DNA of 64,000 bases, taken from positions 248,001 through 312,000 of the forward strand of contig NZ_JAHXBF010000003.1 of the NCBI RefSeq assembly GCF_020103695.1, in the 5' to 3' direction. Position numbers and translations under genes: made by a program. Below, in pieces: positions 36,426 to 53,902 of this stretch. Below the pieces are notes generated by a model. That model worked only from the letters and a program-made list of their open reading frames with translations, did not search any database and was not told where the DNA came from. Numbering within the stretch: the stretch's first letter is position 1; every line of letters starts with the position of its first letter. The DNA is from Hyalangium versicolor. Its GTDB lineage: Bacteria > Myxococcota > Myxococcia > Myxococcales > Myxococcaceae.

Positions 36426-37307
36426 ATGCGTGACCGATCTCCCCGGGGTAGCGAGCGGCGTGAGCGAGGCGAGTCGCGTGAGCGTGAGCCACGTGAACGC
36501 GGTGACCAGCGTGAGCGCGGCGATCAGCGCGAGCGTTATGTCTACGGGGTGAATCCGGTACTGGAGGCGTTGAGGGTTCATTCGGAAGAGATGGAGCGCC
36601 TCTACATCACGGAGGGGCAGCTCGGCTCCCGGGCCGCAGCGGAGATCCTCAGCCGAGCCCGGGATGCGGGCATTCGGGTGGAGCGAGTGGTACGTGAGCG
36701 TCTGGCGACGCTCGCCGACGGAGGGGTTCACCAGGGAGTGGTGGCGGAACTGCGCGGCTTCCACTACGCGGAACTGTCGGACCTGCTTGACGCCGCCCAG
36801 GAGAGCGGACGGCCAGCCTTGATTGTCGTCTTGGACGGCATCCAGGACCCGCACAACCTGGGGGCCATCATCCGCTCAGCGCATGCGATGGGAGCCCACG
36901 GCGTCGTCATGGGCAAGGATCGGGCCGTGCCAGTGACGGGAGTGGTGGCCAAAGCCTCGGCGGGAGCGGTGGAGCACTGCCCCATTGCCCGGGTGGTGAA
37001 CATCTCCCGGGCTCTGGAGGAGCTGAAAGAGGCAGGTGTCTGGGTGGCGGCGGCGGACCCCGAGGGCAAGGAGCCTCTCTGGAAGGCTCGCCTGGACGGT
37101 CCGCTGGCACTCGTCGTGGGGGCTGAGGGAGCAGGCGTGCGAGAAGGAGTGCTCAATCACTGCGATTTTCGCCTGCGCATTCCCATGGCGGGTCAGGTAG
37201 GTTCACTCAACGCGTCCGTTTCCGCTGGCGTTCTGCTATATGAAGTCGCCCGCCAGCGGGGTGTGGGAGTGTCAGGGGGCGCGCGTCCCCGGGATCAATC
37301 TCCTTGA
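36426..37307 (+). CDS. rlmB: 23S rRNA 2'-O-methyltransferase RlmB/TrmH family
   Basis: A 293-residue SPOUT methyltransferase. It contains the substrate-binding N-domain (YVYGVNPVLEALRVH, VHQGVVAEL), then VVLDGIQDPHNLGAIIRSAHAMGAHGVV, the SAM-binding LVVGAEGAGVREGVL and the knot motif RIPMAGQVGSLNASVSAGVLLYEVARQR. RlmB methylates G2251 of 23S rRNA in E. coli. The first 36 residues are an Arg/Glu/Gly/Asp low-complexity extension with imperfect RERGDQ repeats, absent from E. coli RlmB and possibly RNA-binding. The TTGACT promoter of the tRNA-tuf operon overlaps its stop codon. Confidence 0.92.
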   Translation: MRDRSPRGSERRERGESREREPRERGDQRERGDQRERYVYGVNPVLEALRVHSEEMERLYITEGQLGSRAAAEILSRARDAGIRVERVVRERLATLADGGVHQGVVAELRGFHYAELSDLLDAAQESGRPALIVVLDGIQDPHNLGAIIRSAHAMGAHGVVMGKDRAVPVTGVVAKASAGAVEHCPIARVVNISRALEELKEAGVWVAAADPEGKEPLWKARLDGPLALVVGAEGAGVREGVLNHCDFRLRIPMAGQVGSLNASVSAGVLLYEVARQRGVGVSGGARPRDQSP

Positions 37308-37332
37308 CTTCGGGGGGGTAGGGTCTCTAAAA
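37304..37332 (+). promoter_or_regulatory. Candidate promoter of the tRNA-tuf operon
   Basis: TTGACT overlapping the rlmB stop codon, then TCTAAA at 16 nt or CTAAAA at 17 nt. Transcription would start about 80 nt before tRNA-Thr. Confidence 0.5.
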
Positions 37333-37418
37333 GGGCCCGCCTTTCGACGCCGGAAACCGGGCAGGTGACGGTTCCCGTGGGAGTGGATGGGGCAGGGCGA
37401 GGTAGCAGCCGGAGTAAT

Positions 37419-37491
37419 GCCGGTGTAGCTCAGTCGGTAGAGCAACTGATTTGTAATCAGTAGGTCGCGGGTTCAAGTCCCGCCGCCGGCC
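37419..37491 (+). tRNA. tRNA-Thr (UGU)
   Basis: A 73-nt cloverleaf, with acceptor GCCGGTG paired to CGCCGGC, anticodon loop TTTGTAA (TGT) and T arm GCGGGTTCAAGTCCCGC. First of four tRNAs before tuf. CCA is not encoded. Confidence 0.95.
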
Positions 37492-37572
37492 ATAAGGACG
37501 GGGCCGCGGGATGAGGGCCCGGAAGAAAATGCGGTACTTAGGAGTAGAAGCACGCAGTTGAGGAAAGCTTAC

Positions 37573-37656
37573 GGAGGGATACCCAAGCGGCCAAAGGGAG
37601 CAGACTGTAAATCTGCCGGCTCTACGCCTTCGATGGTTCGAATCCATCTCCCTCCA
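37573..37656 (+). tRNA. tRNA-Tyr (GUA)
   Basis: An 84-nt tRNA with a long variable arm. The acceptor GGAGGGA pairs with TCCCTCC, the anticodon loop is CTGTAAA (GTA), and the T loop is GGTTCGAATCC. Confidence 0.96.
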
Positions 37657-37665
37657 TCGGTCAAT

Positions 37666-37741
<76 letters not shown>

Positions 37742-37763
37742 ACCCGTTGTTAAGTAGATCCAA

Positions 37764-37839
37764 GCCCTGATAGCTCAGTTGGCAGAGCGCATCCTTGGTA
37801 AGGATGAGGTCACCAGTTCAATCCTGGTTCAGGGCTCCA
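37764..37839 (+). tRNA. tRNA-Thr (GGU)
   Basis: A 76-nt cloverleaf with an encoded CCA. Acceptor GCCCTGA pairs with TCAGGGC; anticodon loop TTGGTAA (GGT). It ends 20 bp before the tuf start, so the tRNA and tuf share one transcript. Confidence 0.96.
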
Positions 37840-37859
37840 TTTCTCTCTAGAGGAGCGTC

Positions 37860-39050
<1,191 letters not shown>

Positions 39051-39090
39051 TCAGTCGTTTACAGGTTCCACACAGGCACCTCGGTGCCGG

Positions 39091-39120
39091 GGGGAGGGTC
39101 GTTGGACGACCTTCCCCTCT
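39091..39120 (+). terminator. Terminator or attenuator between tuf and rpmG
   Basis: A 12-bp stem with one G-U pair, GGGGAGGGTCGT and ACGACCTTCCCC with a 3-nt loop, followed by TCT. A smaller hairpin, GGCACC/GGTGCC, lies at 39075-39088. Weak T tract, so partial termination is likely. Confidence 0.55.
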
Positions 39121-39142
39121 TGCCGTATGAAGAGTTCAGGTC

Positions 39143-39307
39143 ATGCCGAAGGGTAACCGCAGCATCATTTCGCTCGAGTGCACCACCTGCAAGGAGCGGA
39201 ACTACACGACCACGAAGAACAAGCGGAAGAGCCAGGACAAGCTCGAACTGAGCAAGTTCTGCCCTCGGTGCCGCAAGCACACGGACCACAAGGAAGGTAA
39301 GGTCTAG
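39143..39307 (+). CDS. rpmG: 50S ribosomal protein L33 (zinc-binding form)
   Basis: A 54-residue protein, [54 protein letters not shown] in outline, with CTTC and CPRC pairs that form a zinc ribbon. L33 sits in the large subunit near the E site. The C+ (zinc-binding) version is present, not the cysteine-free paralogue. The ATG at 39143 is preceded by GAAGAGTTCAGG. It lies between tuf and tRNA-Trp, the order common in proteobacteria. Confidence 0.97.
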   Translation: MPKGNRSIISLECTTCKERNYTTTKNKRKSQDKLELSKFCPRCRKHTDHKEGKV

Positions 39308-39319
39308 TCGTAGAGTTTT

Positions 39320-39395
39320 AGGCCAGTAGCTCCAACGGTAGAGCAGCGGTCTCCAAAACCGCGTGTTGGGGGTTCGAATCCCTCCTGGCCTGCCA
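39320..39395 (+). tRNA. tRNA-Trp (CCA)
   Basis: A 73-nt cloverleaf plus encoded CCA at 39393-39395. Acceptor AGGCCAG pairs with CTGGCCT, anticodon loop CTCCAAA (CCA), discriminator G. It lies 12 bp after rpmG and before the secE terminator. Confidence 0.96.
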
Positions 39396-39409
39396 GTTCA
39401 TTCGAGAGC

Positions 39410-39452
39410 GGGGCCCCCGGTGCCAGATGGTACCGGGGGTCCCTGCCTTTTT
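39410..39452 (+). terminator. Rho-independent terminator after tRNA-Trp
   Basis: A long stem, GGG.CCCCCGGTGCC with GGTACCGGGGG.CCC around AGAT, followed by TGCCTTTTT. It separates the tuf-rpmG-tRNA-Trp unit from secE-nusG. Confidence 0.85.
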
Positions 39453-39473
39453 CGCACTACCCCGTGAGGCATC

Positions 39474-39917
39474 ATGGCAACCGCATCTGAGGCCAGCCAG
39501 CAGGCAAACCGCTCGGCGATGGACCCCAAGCGGCTGGTCGTTATCTTCCTGCTCCTGGCAGGTATCGTCACCGCCCTCTTCTTCGAGCACGTCCTGGGAT
39601 TGATCTGGGCTCGCTTCGGTTGGGGCGACCCCATCCTGGTTGAGGGTGTCGACTGGCAGGTCTCTACGCTGGTGGGCTACCTGCTGGCCGTGGGCCTTGC
39701 TGTCTTCTGCTGGTTCCAGCCGAAGGTGCACGCGGTGTCCATCGACATCGCCAGCGAGCTGATGAAGGTGACCTGGCCTTCTTGGCCGGAGACCCGGACG
39801 TCGACCGTGGCGGTGATCGTCGCCTCGGTGGTGGCCGCCGTCATCCTCTTCTTCATCGACACCATCGCCTACAAGTTGATGGTGGATTGGTTGCCGAGTG
39901 TGTGGGGGAAGCTGTAA
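39474..39917 (+). CDS. secE: Preprotein translocase subunit SecE
   Basis: A 147-residue membrane protein of the SecYEG channel. It has three hydrophobic helices: about 20-40 ([17 protein letters not shown]), 62-82 ([16 protein letters not shown]) and 108-133. The conserved SecE amphipathic segment [22 protein letters not shown] comes before the last helix. Three helices is the enterobacterial form; most bacteria have one. The stop overlaps the nusG start by one base (TAATG). ATG at 39474, 22 bp after a terminator, so an unseen promoter must lie near or readthrough occurs. Confidence 0.96.
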   Translation: MATASEASQQANRSAMDPKRLVVIFLLLAGIVTALFFEHVLGLIWARFGWGDPILVEGVDWQVSTLVGYLLAVGLAVFCWFQPKVHAVSIDIASELMKVTWPSWPETRTSTVAVIVASVVAAVILFFIDTIAYKLMVDWLPSVWGKL

Positions 39918-40459
39918 TGGCGATGAAATGGTACGTCGTCCACACCTACTCGAACTTCGAGAACCAGGCCAAGAAGAGCCTGGAGGAGAAGATTCGTCTC
40001 GAGGGCCTGCAGGACCAGTTTGGGGAGATCCTCATCCCCATGGAGCAGGTCGTCGAGATGGTGAAGGGCGAGAAGAAGACGTCCAAGCGCAAGTTCTTCC
40101 CGGGCTACATCTTCGTTCAGATGGAGCTCAATGACCGGACCTGGCACTTGGTGAAGAACACGCCCAAGATCACCGGTTTCCCGGGCGCCGCGCAGAACCA
40201 GCAGCCGACCCCTATCTCGGACGCTGAGGTGGCAAGGCTCACCTCCCAGATCTCCGAGGGGACGCTCAAGCCCAAGCCCAAGGTTCAGTTCGAGGATGGT
40301 GACACCGTTCGCGTCATCGACGGCCCGTTCGCCAACTTCAACGGCACCGTGGAAGAGGTCAACCCGGAGAAGGGCCGCGTGAAGGTGCTCGTGAGCATCT
40401 TCGGCCGCGCCACTCCCGTGGAACTCGATTTCATGCAGGTGGAGAAGACCACCGGCTAA
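39917..40459 (+). CDS. nusG: Transcription termination/antitermination factor NusG
   Basis: A 180-residue protein. The NGN domain starts [24 protein letters not shown] and includes [34 protein letters not shown]. The C-terminal KOW domain is [53 protein letters not shown]. NusG bridges RNA polymerase to Rho or to the ribosome. Translationally coupled to secE through a one-base overlap. Confidence 0.98.
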   Translation: MAMKWYVVHTYSNFENQAKKSLEEKIRLEGLQDQFGEILIPMEQVVEMVKGEKKTSKRKFFPGYIFVQMELNDRTWHLVKNTPKITGFPGAAQNQQPTPISDAEVARLTSQISEGTLKPKPKVQFEDGDTVRVIDGPFANFNGTVEEVNPEKGRVKVLVSIFGRATPVELDFMQVEKTTG

Positions 40460-40492
40460 ACCCCTTTCGCGGCTCCTGGCCGCGGAACCCCA

Positions 40493-40531
40493 GGTGGGAG
40501 GGCCTTCGTCAAGAGGTCCGCTCGAACCACC
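40493..40531 (+). promoter_or_regulatory. Candidate ribosomal protein L1 binding site in the rplK leader
   Basis: An outer helix GGTGG (40493-40497) with CCACC (40527-40531), an inner helix GGGCC-type (40500-40504) with GGTCC (40515-40519), and an asymmetric internal loop containing GGGA on one side and GCTCGAA on the other. It lies 24 nt before rplK, where L1 represses rplKA in other bacteria. Confidence 0.4.
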
Positions 40532-40555
40532 GTCTCGAAAGGCAGCAGTCAGCCC

Positions 40556-41002
40556 ATGAAGAAGGTTACAGGACAGGTCAAGCTGCAGATCCCCGCCGGC
40601 AAGGCGAACCCCGCTCCGCCGATCGGCCCCGCGCTCGGTCAGCAGGGCGTGAACATCATGGAGTTCTGTAAGCAGTTCAACGCCAAGACCCAGGCGGAGG
40701 CCAAGGAGAGCCTGATCATCCCGGTGATCATCACCGTGTACCAGGACCGCTCCTTCACCTTCATTCTCAAGACGCCGCCGGCCGCCATCCTCATCAAGAA
40801 GGCTGCGGGCCTGCACACCGAGAAGAAGAAGGGCTCGGGCGCCAAGAAGCCGGGCAAGGAGAAGGTGGGTCAGATCACTCGCAAGCAGCTCGAGGAGATC
40901 GCCAAGAAGAAGATCCAGGACACCACTGCGGCGTCGATCGAGGCGGCGATGAACACCATCGCTGGCACCGCGCGCTCCATGGGCATCGACGTCGTCGGCT
41001 AG
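40556..41002 (+). CDS. rplK: 50S ribosomal protein L11
   Basis: A 148-residue protein beginning [45 protein letters not shown], the canonical L11 N-terminal domain, followed by the RNA-binding C-terminal domain ending in [17 protein letters not shown]. It forms the GTPase-associated centre with 23S rRNA and L10-L12. The ATG at 40556 follows AAAGGCAGCAG. It is the first gene of the rplK-rplA pair, 96 bp after nusG. Confidence 0.99.
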   Translation: MKKVTGQVKLQIPAGKANPAPPIGPALGQQGVNIMEFCKQFNAKTQAEAKESLIIPVIITVYQDRSFTFILKTPPAAILIKKAAGLHTEKKKGSGAKKPGKEKVGQITRKQLEEIAKKKIQDTTAASIEAAMNTIAGTARSMGIDVVG

Positions 41003-41035
41003 CCCTCGCCCTCTCTTCTCTAAAGGATTTCTGCC

Positions 41036-41749
41036 ATGCCGAAGATTGCCAAGAAGTTCGCCGCGGCCTCCGCTCTCGTGGACCGCAACAAGCGCTACGC
41101 CGTCGCCGAGGGCTTCCAGCTCCTGAAGAAGACCGTCGAGACTCGCGCCACCAAGTTTGATCAGACCGTGGATGTCGCCATCAACCTGGGCGTGGACCCG
41201 AAGCACGCGGACCAGATGGTCCGTGGCGCCGTGGTTCTCCCGCACGGCACTGGCGCCACCGTGCGCGTCGCCGTGTTCGCCAAGGGCGAGAAGGCCACCG
41301 AGGCCGAGGGCGCCGGCGCGGACGTGGTTGGCGCGGATGATCTCGCCAAGCGCATCGAGGGTGGTTTCCTCGACTTCGACACCGTCATCGCCACCCCGGA
41401 CATGATGGGTGTGGTCGGTCGTCTCGGTAAGGTGCTCGGTCCTCGTGGCCTCATGCCGAACCCCAAGGTCGGCACCGTGACCATGGACGTGAAGAAGGCT
41501 GTGTCCGATGCCAAGGGCGGTAAGGTCGAGTTCCGCGCGGAGAAGGCCGGCATTGTCCATGTGAAGATGGGCAAGTCCTCCTTCCCGGCCGAGAAGCTCG
41601 AGGCCAACTTCAACACCCTGGTGGACCTGGTCATGAAGCTCAAGCCGGCCACCGCCAAGGGCGTCTATCTGAAGGGCATTGCTGTCTCCACCACCATGGG
41701 GCCCGGCATCAAGATCGACACCACCGAGATCCTCGCCCGGCACCGCTAG
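41036..41749 (+). CDS. rplA: 50S ribosomal protein L1
   Basis: A 237-residue protein with the L1 features [78 protein letters not shown] and the C-terminal [22 protein letters not shown]1 binds the L1 stalk and, as a repressor, its own mRNA. It is cotranscribed with rplK (33-bp gap) and followed by a terminator. Confidence 0.99.
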   Translation: MPKIAKKFAAASALVDRNKRYAVAEGFQLLKKTVETRATKFDQTVDVAINLGVDPKHADQMVRGAVVLPHGTGATVRVAVFAKGEKATEAEGAGADVVGADDLAKRIEGGFLDFDTVIATPDMMGVVGRLGKVLGPRGLMPNPKVGTVTMDVKKAVSDAKGGKVEFRAEKAGIVHVKMGKSSFPAEKLEANFNTLVDLVMKLKPATAKGVYLKGIAVSTTMGPGIKIDTTEILARHR

Positions 41750-41841
41750 CCGGTCCTCAGTCCGCTCCCGGATGGGCACTTTCGGCCCATCTGTCAGCGG
41801 CGGAACATTTTTTTCGCTAGAAAAGGCTGGATCTTTGCAGA

Positions 41842-41868
41842 AGCCGGGGGTATAGGCCCCCGGCTTTT
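41842..41868 (+). terminator. Terminator/attenuator after rplA
   Basis: A 9-bp perfect stem, AGCCGGGGG and CCCCCGGCT with a 6-nt loop, followed by TTTT within the stem end and tail. It separates rplKA from the rplJL-rpoBC part. Confidence 0.85.
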
Positions 41869-41910
41869 GCAATTCGGACGCCACGTCGTTAGACGGGGTG
41901 TCCAAACCCT

Positions 41911-42030
41911 GGTCCCAGACAGCAGGGACCGAGGAGAGGGTGCTTCACCCGTTGGGAACCGGGCGACCGGTCGGGTGGGGTGGCTCTCTCTCCGGTTCAA
42001 ACGACCGCGAGGTCAGCCCTGCCGAGACTT
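41911..42030 (+). promoter_or_regulatory. L10 leader (r-protein autoregulatory RNA) before rplJ
   Basis: The 384-bp gap between rplA and rplJ (41750-42133) holds the terminator at 41842 and this element. Its diagnostic ends are AGACAGCAGGGACC (from 41918) and GGTCAGCCCTGCCGAGACTT (to 42030), which pair to close the structure. Between them are two hairpins. In other bacteria the L10-(L12)4 complex binds this leader and represses rplJL translation. The stretch 42031-42133 shows nothing else I recognise apart from the ribosome-binding site. Confidence 0.85.
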
Positions 42031-42133
42031 GGAGGTGCGGTGTGGTGCCTCTCGAAGGCTCCTCTCGCTCTGCCGCTTTGGCCCAGGCATCAAGCCCACC
42101 GAACAGGTGGGCACAGTGAGGAGGTGAGTCAAG

Positions 42134-42655
42134 GTGCAGAAGAGCGAGAAGGAAGAAATGATCAAGGAACTCAGCGACAAGTTCCAGCGGGCTCAGACCG
42201 CGATCGTCGCCGAGTTTTCCAAGCTGAACGTGGAGACCGTGACCAAGCTCCGGCGGAAGTTCCGTGAGGGCAAGGTCGAGTACAAGGTCATCAAGAACAC
42301 GCTCGCCAGGCGGGCCGCCAAGGGAACGTCGTTGGAAGTCATCTCCGACGACTTCACGGGTCCGGTGGCGCTGGCCATCAGCTACGAAGACGTCGCCGCC
42401 CCGGCGAAGATCCTCACCGAGTTCATCAAGGACTTGGAGACGATCAAGATTCGGAGCGCCGTCGTTCAGGGCCGCAAGGTCGACGTTGAGGGCGTGAAGG
42501 CTCTGGCGAAGATGCCGGGTCTGCCGGAACTGCGTGCTCAGCTGCTGGGGATGCTGACCCAGCCGGCAGGCAAGCTGGTCCGGACGCTGGCAGCCCCCGG
42601 GCAGCAACTGGCACGGGTCCTCCAGGCCAACGCCGACAAGGGCGAGTCCAAGTAA
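42134..42655 (+). CDS. rplJ: 50S ribosomal protein L10
   Basis: A 173-residue protein from a GTG at 42134 with a GAGGTGAG site upstream. Motifs include ELSDKFQRAQTAIVAEFSKLNVETVTKLRRKFREGKVEYKVIKNTLARRA and MPGLPELRAQLLGMLTQPAGKLVRTLAAPGQQLARVLQA. L10 anchors L7/L12 dimers in the stalk and, with them, represses its own operon through the leader at 41911-42030. Confidence 0.98.
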   Translation: MQKSEKEEMIKELSDKFQRAQTAIVAEFSKLNVETVTKLRRKFREGKVEYKVIKNTLARRAAKGTSLEVISDDFTGPVALAISYEDVAAPAKILTEFIKDLETIKIRSAVVQGRKVDVEGVKALAKMPGLPELRAQLLGMLTQPAGKLVRTLAAPGQQLARVLQANADKGESK

Positions 42656-42748
42656 CCGATTCGAGAAGCCGTACCACTACCAACCTTCCGGCCTTTCAAC
42701 TCCTCGTGAGTGCTGGCCGGTTAGATGAACTGAGAAGGAAGAATCACA

Positions 42749-43132
42749 ATGGCTGCAGATATCAACGCGCTGATTGACCAGCTCTCCCAGCTCACCGTCA
42801 TGGAGGCGGCGAACCTGGTGAAGGAGCTCGAGAAGAAGTGGGGCGTCTCCGCCGCCGCCGTCGCCGTCGCTGCTGGTCCTGGCCCTGGTGGCCCGGCTCA
42901 GGGCGCTCCGGTCGAGGAGAAGACGGAGTTCACGGTCGTTCTGGCCAACGCCGGCGCGAACAAGATCAACGTCATCAAGGAGATCCGCGCGATCACCGGC
43001 CTGGGCCTGAAGGAGGCCAAGGACCTGGTCGAGGGCGCCCCCAAGACGGTCAAGGAGGGCGTCAACAAGGACGACGCCAAGAAGATCAAGGACCAGCTCA
43101 CCGCGGCTGGCGCGACCGTCGAGGTCAAGTAG
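42749..43132 (+). CDS. rplL: 50S ribosomal protein L7/L12
   Basis: A 127-residue protein. The N-terminal dimerisation part reads [30 protein letters not shown], then an Ala/Gly/Pro hinge, then the factor-binding C-terminal domain: [70 protein letters not shown] in outline. It recruits translation factors. ATG at 42749 after GAGAAGGAAG. It is separated from rpoB by a 177-bp region with two hairpins. Confidence 0.99.
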   Translation: MAADINALIDQLSQLTVMEAANLVKELEKKWGVSAAAVAVAAGPGPGGPAQGAPVEEKTEFTVVLANAGANKINVIKEIRAITGLGLKEAKDLVEGAPKTVKEGVNKDDAKKIKDQLTAAGATVEVK

Positions 43133-43191
43133 TTCCTTCGGGGGACGCCTGGTTTCGGGAATTCCAGGCGTCTACCTGACCGGATGAGCAG

Positions 43192-43223
43192 GCCGGCGCT
43201 CCCCTGGAGGGGGTGCCGGCTTT
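43192..43223 (+). terminator. Attenuator between rplL and rpoB
   Basis: A stem, GCCGGCG.TCCCC with GGGGG.GCCGGC, about 12 pairs with one G-U and a short loop, followed by TTT. A second hairpin, CGCCTGG/CCAGGCG, lies at 43146-43170. Position and shape match the partial terminator that sets the L12:RpoB ratio in E. coli. Confidence 0.7.
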
Positions 43224-43309
43224 GCCCATTTGAAGATTCCAAATTTCCCGACGCCGCCGCGCGTTACTGAAGTTTGCCCGCCCGAGCAGTGCCCGTCCCC
43301 GGAGAACGA

Positions 43310-47548
<4,239 letters not shown>

Positions 47549-47567
47549 TCACAGCGGAGTCACATCA

Positions 47568-47626
47568 GCGCCGCCCGCCGGATGCCCGCTCCCTTGGAGG
47601 GCGGGCGTCTGGTCGAGCGGCGGCGC
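47568..47626 (+). promoter_or_regulatory. Nested hairpin in the rpoB-rpoC gap
   Basis: An outer stem GCGCCGCC/GGCGGCGC encloses an inner stem GCCCGC/GCGGGC with further pairing near the loop. No T tract follows. It could be an RNA-processing or pausing structure inside the operon. Confidence 0.55.
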
Positions 47627-47683
47627 AGTTCCGCAACGGCAGGGCGCCCCAGGCGCTCTTAAAGAGAGATTTTCGGAGGCAAC

Positions 47684-51901
<4,218 letters not shown>

Positions 51902-51933
51902 CAGCTCCCGCAGCCTGATCGCCTGAAGTTTCG

Positions 51934-51972
51934 CCGCCGCCCTGGCTTCGCTGGGGCGGCGGTTTCGTTTTT
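51934..51972 (+). terminator. Rho-independent terminator of the rpoBC operon
   Basis: A 9-bp perfect GC stem, CCGCCGCCC with GGGCGGCGG around an 11-nt loop, followed by TTTCGTTTTT. The strongest terminator in the window. Confidence 0.93.
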
Positions 51973-51996
51973 AGCTGGTTCTCCAACGTTCGCGGC

Positions 51997-52025
51997 TTGA
52001 CGGGCTTGTTGCCTCGCGTTAGGTT
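51997..52025 (+). promoter_or_regulatory. Promoter of the phasin-like gene
   Basis: TTGACG, 17 nt, TAGGTT, just after the rpoC terminator. It gives a leader of about 55 nt before the ATG at 52086. Confidence 0.65.
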
Positions 52026-52085
52026 TGACGCAGCACGTCATCCTCGATCGAACACCCTCACTTTCTACTTAAAGAGAGCAAAACC

Positions 52086-52514
52086 ATGGCGACGACCAAC
52101 GGCAAGGCGCGGGACCTGGAGACGTTCGTGAAGCAGCAACTCGAGGGCGCCCAAAAGCGCTTCGAGGACCTGGAGCAAGAGGCAGAGAAGGCGATCAAGA
52201 GCCTCAAGGCGCGCAGCCGCGGACCTGCCCGCGAGGTAGAGAAGTTCCTAGGTCAAATCAACCCGGACTCGCTGCTCGAGAACCCCAAGGTGAAGGAGCT
52301 GGGCCGCAAGGCCACGCAGGTCAGCTCCGAGTTGCGCAAGCGCCTGGATGGCATCCAGACGCGCGCGGTGGAGGCGGTGGGCGTGGCCAGCCAGGCCCAG
52401 GTGAAGGAGCTCAACCGCGAGCTGTCTCGCCTGTCCAAGAAGCTCGACCAGCTCCTGCCCCCCTCGGCGAAGAAGGTCACCTCCCGGAACAGCTCCCGCG
52501 TCTCCGCTTCGTGA
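52086..52514 (+). CDS. Phasin-like coiled-coil protein
   Basis: A 142-residue, highly charged helical protein: ARDLETFVKQQLEGAQKRFEDLEQEAEKAIKSLKARSRGPAREVEKFLGQI, later VKELNRELSRLSKKLDQLLPP. It is predicted coiled coil throughout, with a basic Ser-rich tail. The layout (amphipathic helix followed by heptads of ELNRELSRLSKKLDQL type) is like that of phasins and PhaF/PhaI-type granule-associated proteins, but a cytoskeletal or nucleoid role is not excluded. ATG at 52086 after AAAGAGAGCAAAACC. It is followed by a second small protein of similar style, and the two may work together. Confidence 0.75.
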   Translation: MATTNGKARDLETFVKQQLEGAQKRFEDLEQEAEKAIKSLKARSRGPAREVEKFLGQINPDSLLENPKVKELGRKATQVSSELRKRLDGIQTRAVEAVGVASQAQVKELNRELSRLSKKLDQLLPPSAKKVTSRNSSRVSAS

Positions 52515-52697
52515 TCCACGGATCCCTCCGCCAGTCAACGAATAGGTTCATGACGCACTGATCCATCGGTCAGTCAACGAAGGGAACGGTAGGGTGGAAT
52601 CGGCCGTTCCCTTCGAGGCGGCGGTATGCTTATTTCGCTACCAACTTTTCCGTAGTCCCGGGCTTTTCCAGCTTGGGCGTACTCCCGGAGAGACCAC

Positions 52698-53045
52698 ATG
52701 GACAAGCCTGAGGCCCCCCGAGAGAAGCACACCGTCACCGAAGCTTTTGAGCGCATCTGGAGTCAGGCCCTCCTCGCGGTCTCCACCGCGGAGGAGGAGG
52801 TGAACCGCACCTTCCAACGCGTCGCCTCCACCGCTGGCTTGAGCCAGGAAGAGGTGAAGCGCCAGGCTCGCGAGTTCACCGAGCGGCTCGTGGGTCACCG
52901 CAAGGCCCTGGAGCACTCCGTCGAAGATGCCGTGCGCGGAGCCATCTCCCGGTTGAAGGTCCCCCGACGTGAGGAGCTACAGGAGTTCGAGGCTCGGCTG
53001 ACGCGACTGGCCGAGCGCATCGACTCGCTGGGGCAGCAGAAGTGA
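52698..53045 (+). CDS. Phasin-family-like coiled-coil protein
   Basis: A 115-residue helical protein: AFERIWSQALLAVSTAEEEVNRTFQRVASTAGLSQEEVKRQAREFTERLVGHRKALEHSVEDAVRGAISRLKVPRREELQEFEARLTRLAERIDSLGQQK in outline. The C-terminal REELQEFEARLTRLAERIDSL is the ending seen in polyhydroxyalkanoate granule-associated proteins. Its last four bases (GTGA) overlap the start of the transglycosylase gene. ATG at 52698 after GGAGAGACCAC. Function is inferred only from composition and ending. Confidence 0.78.
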   Translation: MDKPEAPREKHTVTEAFERIWSQALLAVSTAEEEVNRTFQRVASTAGLSQEEVKRQAREFTERLVGHRKALEHSVEDAVRGAISRLKVPRREELQEFEARLTRLAERIDSLGQQK

Positions 53046-53776
53046 CGGCCCCGCAGTCGGCGGCTCCGGGCGGCAAGTGGCTGGCCCGGCTCCACTCTTT
53101 TAGTGCTGGATGCGCCAAGCTCCCGTTGCTGGCGGGTGTGGCGCTCGTGCTGTCTGCTCGCATCGTTCCCGTGCTCAGTGCGCCGGCTCTGGCTCCCGTG
53201 GTTCCCACGCTGGCCGTGGCGGAGCCTGCCTCGCACGACGCGGCCCTGATTGACGCGGTGCTGGCCAAGCGAGCCCCCGATCTCGGTCTCACGCTCCGCC
53301 GCCAGCTCGGCCAGGCCATTGCCGAAGAGGCTCGCAAGACGGGGTATGACCCGCTGCTGATCCTCGCCCTCATCGACGTGGAGTCCGACTTCGACGAGGA
53401 GGCCCTCTCCATGAAGGGGGCTCGCGGGCTGATGCAGATCAAGCCCAGCACGCTCCACTTCCTCGCCGAGAAGGAGGGCCTGCGGCTGTCTCGCGAAGAG
53501 GTGGCCGCTGATCCCGCACTCTGCGTGCGTCTGGGGATTCGCTACCTGCGCAACCTGCAGGAGCGCTTCGGTGGGGACCTGGAATACGCCCTCATGGCCT
53601 ACAACGCCGGGCCCACCCGCATCCGCAAGGCCATCAAGGATGGCGATGTGGAGAGCTTCCGCCGCTACCCCCGCCTGGTGAGGCGTGATTTCAGGCGCTT
53701 CCGAGAGGGGCAGGGGCTGGGAGGAGACTGGGCCCTGGCTCAGAGGGAGGGCAGCGAGGAGATTCCCAACCCCTGA
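53042..53776 (+). CDS. Lytic transglycosylase (SLT domain)
   Basis: A 244-residue protein. The N-terminal part has a hydrophobic segment (KLPLLAGVALVLSARIVPVLSAPALA) acting as signal or anchor. The SLT domain shows LILALIDVESDFDEEALSMKGARGLMQIKPSTLHFLAEKEG, with catalytic Glu in DVESDFD, and LEYALMAYNAGPTRIRKAI. Such enzymes cleave the MurNAc-GlcNAc bond of peptidoglycan in the periplasm. GTG start at 53042 overlaps the upstream stop (GTGA), so it is translationally coupled to the phasin-like gene, an unusual pairing. Confidence 0.9.
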   Translation: MTAPQSAAPGGKWLARLHSFSAGCAKLPLLAGVALVLSARIVPVLSAPALAPVVPTLAVAEPASHDAALIDAVLAKRAPDLGLTLRRQLGQAIAEEARKTGYDPLLILALIDVESDFDEEALSMKGARGLMQIKPSTLHFLAEKEGLRLSREEVAADPALCVRLGIRYLRNLQERFGGDLEYALMAYNAGPTRIRKAIKDGDVESFRRYPRLVRRDFRRFREGQGLGGDWALAQREGSEEIPNP

Positions 53777-53827
53777 TCGACGTGAATGACGGGCTTTCCA
53801 GCGCGTTCACATTCATGTACGCGCGCC

Positions 53828-53856
53828 TTGTCCGGTCCCTCAGGGTACGCTAATGG
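53828..53856 (+). promoter_or_regulatory. Promoter of the secreted protein gene at 53903
   Basis: TTGTCC, 17 nt, TAATGG. It would give a leader of about 40 nt before the ATG. Confidence 0.5.
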
Positions 53857-53902
53857 GGTTGCAAGTTCCTGGGACCTTTGAGGATTTCCAGGAGTGACGC
53901 GC

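Noticed and set aside
39869..41905. A 678-codon minus-strand frame across nusG, rplK and rplA
   Set aside because: It crosses three certain ribosomal/transcription genes on the other strand and shows only low-complexity composition.
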